From assembly GCA_017935825.1 (NCBI GenBank), contig JAGBGW010000065.1:1-15734 (forward strand): 15,734 nt of DNA. The letters run 5' to 3'. The notes under the pieces are model-generated. The model did no database searches. It had not been told where the DNA came from and saw nothing but the letters and a program-made list of their open reading frames with translations. A program made the translations under genes and the position numbers. Of this stretch, positions 13,263 through 15,734 are shown one piece after another. Position 1 is the first letter of the stretch; every line of letters starts with the position of its first letter. Source of the stretch: Clostridia bacterium (GTDB lineage: Bacteria > Bacillota > Clostridia > Christensenellales > Maliibacteriaceae).

Positions 13263-14033
13263 TCACAGACACATGGCATCGCGGATGGCTTTTGCTGCGG
13301 TGAGCTTGGGCTGTTCCTTGGAATTGATGTGGTCGTAGTGCTGGACACAGAGGATCATGCACACACCGAAGGCACAGCCGATCTGGCGCAGGAGCTTGGA
13401 ATGGGGACCGTTGGCAAGGAAAAGATACGGTGCATCCAGTTCGTTATTGAGCCTCTCTGCGATCAGGATATCTTCCATCAGCTGTTCACGGGTCTGGGCA
13501 TGGGTGACCAGTTTTGCCACATCTGCGCCGCGCTCGATCTGCGCTTTTGCAAAGCGCAGGATATCGTCGCTTTCATAGAAACCGTGCAGGTGACTGGAAA
13601 GAAGCACTTCTGCGCCCATGGCATGCAACTCTTCCACCACCTTTTTCTGCTTTGCAACGGCAGTTTCATCAAAGGTGATCTGGTGGGGCAGCGGATCGTA
13701 CAGGTCTGCCAGAATGTCAGCAAGAGTCGCGCCTGCTTCCACGCAGAGCTTCAGGTATTCCACGCACTCGTCGTCGGTCATCCCCGTGCTTTGCGCATTG
13801 CGGTAGCTGGTGACATAGATGGGTTTATCCTCGCAATAGCTGAAGATTCTCTTGATGGTCTCAAGGTCGCGGAACTCACGGCGAAGGGTCTCCATCTGGA
13901 TGCAGAATGCTTCCGCGCCGTCGTAGAGGGAGTTCTCGATGATGCAGATCATGTCGTCGGGGGTCTCCGCCAGGACCATTGCGGTCAAAAGCGGACGGGT
14001 CTGATTCAAAAAAGAAGGTTTGGGCTTTTTCAT
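13263..14033 (-). CDS. Type I 3-dehydroquinate dehydratase-like (AroD-like) TIM-barrel protein, divergent
   Basis: A 256-residue protein of AroD length and layout: RPLLTAMVLAETPDDM (13-28), a DGAEAFCIQME strand (38-48), PIYVTSYRNAQSTG (71-84), SSHLHGFYES (146-155) and ADVAKLVTHAQT (170-181). H148 and K174 match the catalytic His143 and Schiff-base Lys170 of type I dehydroquinases in spacing and context, and R78 fits the TFR arginine. However the conserved EWRxD substrate-binding motif is replaced by EAFCIQME, and the late Ser-Arg pair appears as S212-K213. It probably does Schiff-base lyase or dehydratase chemistry, perhaps not on dehydroquinate. I chose ATG 14033 (MKKPKPS) with AAGGAG 7 nt upstream; the frame is open 45 codons further into the SDR gene. 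It lies 4 nt after that gene, so the two are coupled. Confidence 0.7.
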   Translation of the reverse strand: MKKPKPSFLNQTRPLLTAMVLAETPDDMICIIENSLYDGAEAFCIQMETLRREFRDLETIKRIFSYCEDKPIYVTSYRNAQSTGMTDDECVEYLKLCVEAGATLADILADLYDPLPHQITFDETAVAKQKKVVEELHAMGAEVLLSSHLHGFYESDDILRFAKAQIERGADVAKLVTHAQTREQLMEDILIAERLNNELDAPYLFLANGPHSKLLRQIGCAFGVCMILCVQHYDHINSKEQPKLTAAKAIRDAMCL

Positions 14034-14037
14034 GATT

Positions 14038-14793
14038 TTACTCCTTATTGCGCATGACGTTTCTGCCGCCATCCATGAGGAAGTTGACACCGGTGATAAA
14101 AGCTGCCTTGTCGCTTGCAAGGTACATGACCATATCCACCATCTCCTGAGGCTCTGCGGCTCTTCCAAGGAGGGTCTTCATCTTTGCCATACCGGGACGG
14201 GTCAGCACGGGACCGGGAGAAATGCAGCACACACGGATGCCATAGTTGCCGCCGTAAAGTGCCAGCGACTTGGTCAAGCCGTTCATGGCACCGCTTTTTG
14301 CTGCGGAATACGCCACGTTTTTCTGACAGCCTTCCTCGCCTGTGATGGAGCCGATGTTGATGATGACGCCGCTTTTCTGCTCGCGCATCTGCTTCATGAC
14401 AGCGTGATCAAAGTGCAGCTGCCCTTTCAGGTTTACATCAAGACCCCAGTCGTAGACTTCGATGGGGGTATCGGGGAATTCGTGTCCCTTGCAGTTGAGC
14501 ATACGGGTCTCTGCGCCGCCTGCCCAGTTGACCAGAAGGTCGATGCTGCCAAACGTTTCCACCGCCGCATCGCGCACGGCACAAACCTGCTCGTAGTCGC
14601 GCACATCGCAGGGCACGCCGATGGCGCAGCCCTCACGAATCTGATTTACCTCATCCACTGCCGCCTGCAGCGTTTCGGGGTTTACGTCGGAGAGCACCAC
14701 ATTGCCGCCCTCTTTTGCAAAACACTTTGCCGTCAGAAGTCCCATACCCGAAGCCGCACCCGAAAGTACCGCCGTTTTCCCTGTAAATTCCAT
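14038..14793 (-). CDS. Short-chain dehydrogenase/reductase (SDR), classical type
   Basis: A 251-residue classical SDR. The cofactor loop is SGAASGMG (11-18) and D36 at the end of the second strand suggests NAD(H) preference. NWAGG at 89-93 replaces the usual NNAG. The catalytic set is complete: N121, S149 (in NIGSITG), Y162 and K166 in YSAAK. ISPGPVLTRPG (191-201) and the C-terminal FITGVNFLMDGG are standard. It oxidises or reduces a hydroxyl/keto group on a small molecule. Start ATG 14793 has AAGGA about 10 nt upstream after an A-rich stretch; longer open frame upstream lacks a ribosome site. It is first in the SDR / dehydroquinase-like / MDR operon and divergent from an AraC-type regulator. 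I find no convincing promoter in the 189-bp gap for this direction, in line with activator dependence. Confidence 0.9.
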   Translation of the reverse strand: MEFTGKTAVLSGAASGMGLLTAKCFAKEGGNVVLSDVNPETLQAAVDEVNQIREGCAIGVPCDVRDYEQVCAVRDAAVETFGSIDLLVNWAGGAETRMLNCKGHEFPDTPIEVYDWGLDVNLKGQLHFDHAVMKQMREQKSGVIINIGSITGEEGCQKNVAYSAAKSGAMNGLTKSLALYGGNYGIRVCCISPGPVLTRPGMAKMKTLLGRAAEPQEMVDMVMYLASDKAAFITGVNFLMDGGRNVMRNKE

Positions 14794-14817
14794 ATTGTCA
14801 CATCCTTTTTTTGTTTT

Positions 14818-14848
14818 GCGAAACTTAAAGTTTTCCGTTCTGTTTCGC
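14818..14848. promoter_or_regulatory. Inverted repeat upstream of the SDR operon, possible regulator site
   Basis: GCGAAAC (14818-14824) and GTTTCGC (14842-14848) are perfect inverse copies around a 17-nt centre. A near-palindrome AAACTTAAAGTTT (14821-14833) overlaps the left half. Placed 25-55 bp before the SDR start codon, it could be an operator or a leader hairpin. The link to the divergent AraC regulator is a guess. Confidence 0.35.
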
Positions 14849-14917
14849 AGCATTTGCTTTATCATGGAACAAATACAGGCACACGGCAATACATAAAACG
14901 GTACAGTTTTAACATTT

Positions 14918-14946
14918 TTGATATTATTTTCGCAATATGCTATACT
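14918..14946 (+). promoter_or_regulatory. Promoter of the AraC-family regulator gene
   Basis: TTGATA (14918-14923) and TATACT (14941-14946) are separated by 17 nt, about 37 nt before the ATG at 14983. It faces away from the SDR operon, giving the usual divergent regulator/target layout. Confidence 0.7.
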
Positions 14947-14982
14947 TTCTTTGATAAAAACAGTTGCACGGGAGCACATTGT

Positions 14983-15734
14983 ATGTCACAACAACTGCAA
15001 AAGATGATCGAAAGCATGGTCATCACAAATATTGACGAAGTCCTCATCGTACCCTCCATGCAGGGGAGACAGTTTTCCATGACCAACCGTCCCAACTTTG
15101 GACTGTCGTTTTGTTATGATGGAGAAATCCGCTATTCCCATCAGGGGAAAACATTCATTTCCGACCCCGGCCATGCGGTGTTTCTGCCCAAAGGCGCCAC
15201 CTATTGTCTCTACGGCGAAAAAAGCGGACGATTCCCTGTGATCAATTTTCAGTGTGAAAACTTTTCCATTGATACTTTTGAAGTGCTGCCTGTGCATGAT
15301 GCGGAAAATATGTTTCATATCTTTGAACAACTGCACACGCAATCGCTGTTTCCTCACACGAAGCATCTGCAGCTGTCTTATTTGTATCGCATTTTGCATG
15401 AATTGACCGCGATCCCTGCCCAAAACGGTGATCTATTATCCCCTGCGGTAGCATATCTGCACGCAAATTTTTCCGATCCCTCGCTTAACAACACGATCCT
15501 GGCGGCACAGTCTTCCATCAGCGAGGTCTACTTCCGAAAGCTGTTTACCGCCCGTTATGGCATCACGCCCCACAAATATCTTTTAACCATTCGTCTGCAG
15601 CGAGCCTGCCGTCTTTTATCCCAGGGACAGCTGCGCATCAGCGATGTGGCTTTGGACTGTGGTTTTTCAAGTGTCTATCATTTTTGCCGTGCGTTCAAAG
15701 CTGCCTACGCCGTCACCCCCGGCGAATATGCGCA
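14983..15734 (+). CDS. AraC/XylS-family transcriptional regulator (3' end outside the window)
   Basis: The frame is open from ATG 14983 to the window end (250 codons, no stop). GGGAG (14970-14974) lies 8 nt upstream. Residues about 20-90 look like a cupin-type sensor: LSFCYDGEIRYSHQGKTFIS, then DPGHAVFLPKGATYCLYG (61-78). Residues 152-250 are the double helix-turn-helix DNA-binding domain: SSISEVYFRKLFTARYGITPHKYL (177-200) is the first half with its linker and ISDVALDCGFSSVYHFCRAFKAAYAVTP (219-246) is the canonical second half. Only a few C-terminal residues should be missing. It likely senses a small molecule and controls the divergent SDR / dehydroquinase-like / MDR operon; this is inferred from position only. 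Confidence 0.9.
   Translation, partial: MSQQLQKMIESMVITNIDEVLIVPSMQGRQFSMTNRPNFGLSFCYDGEIRYSHQGKTFISDPGHAVFLPKGATYCLYGEKSGRFPVINFQCENFSIDTFEVLPVHDAENMFHIFEQLHTQSLFPHTKHLQLSYLYRILHELTAIPAQNGDLLSPAVAYLHANFSDPSLNNTILAAQSSISEVYFRKLFTARYGITPHKYLLTIRLQRACRLLSQGQLRISDVALDCGFSSVYHFCRAFKAAYAVTPGEYA

Noticed and set aside
12572..13303. 243-codon plus-strand open frame
   Set aside because: Antisense to the MDR oxidoreductase; no recognisable domain.
1..15734. CRISPR array, rRNA, prophage or phage-defence system
   Set aside because: No regularly spaced repeats, rRNA sequence, integrase, structural phage genes or nuclease/toxin families were recognised anywhere in the window.

Overview
The window looks like chromosomal DNA from a Gram-positive anaerobe of the Bacillota, most likely a Clostridia-type gut bacterium. 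Evidence: AGGAGG-type ribosome binding sites before nearly every gene, tightly packed operons, intrinsic terminators with U-tracts, a T-box riboswitch, near-consensus sigma-A promoters, a DUF362/ferredoxin protein and a nickel-pincer racemase homologue. The species cannot be named from the sequence.

Left part (1-6408, minus strand). One promoter (6379-6408) appears to drive a UPF0303/HbpS-like protein, an M3-family metallopeptidase lipoprotein, a phosphofructokinase-like kinase, a triosephosphate-isomerase-like protein and a LarA-like (DUF2088) racemase. These are separated by 0, 49, 33 and 13 nt. Just downstream lies the start of an iron-dependent alcohol dehydrogenase with its own promoter and a perfect 14-bp palindrome of GntR-operator type at the predicted transcription start. 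The kinase, the isomerase and the racemase each keep a recognisable core but differ from the textbook enzyme at substrate- or donor-determining positions. They may form an undescribed sugar-phosphate or hydroxy-acid pathway; that is inference.

Middle (6422-9795, minus strand). Two multi-pass transporters: an NhaC-family antiporter-like protein and a sodium:solute symporter (SSS family). The symporter sits behind a complete T-box leader whose specifier codon reads UAC (Tyr), so it is probably a tyrosine or aromatic amino-acid importer induced by uncharged tRNA-Tyr.

Right-middle (9840-12260, plus strand). A strong promoter drives a DUF362 protein with a C-terminal 2[4Fe-4S] ferredoxin domain, then a GNAT acetyltransferase gene overlapping it by ATGA, then a VOC/glyoxalase-fold protein, ending at a bidirectional terminator. 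The GNAT gene is split by a 281-bp non-coding element with 16-bp perfect terminal inverted repeats and two long internal hairpins. Removing exactly that element restores one reading frame, so it looks like a MITE insertion.

Right end (12269-15734). A minus-strand operon encodes a short-chain dehydrogenase, a divergent type I 3-dehydroquinate-dehydratase-like protein and a PIG3/quinone-oxidoreductase-type MDR enzyme. An AraC-family regulator, cut by the window end, is transcribed divergently and is the obvious candidate regulator.

Most notable: the UAC T-box on an SSS transporter, the MITE-like element inside the GNAT gene, the kinase/isomerase/racemase operon with altered active sites, and the overlapping promoter/hairpin/operator before the alcohol dehydrogenase.
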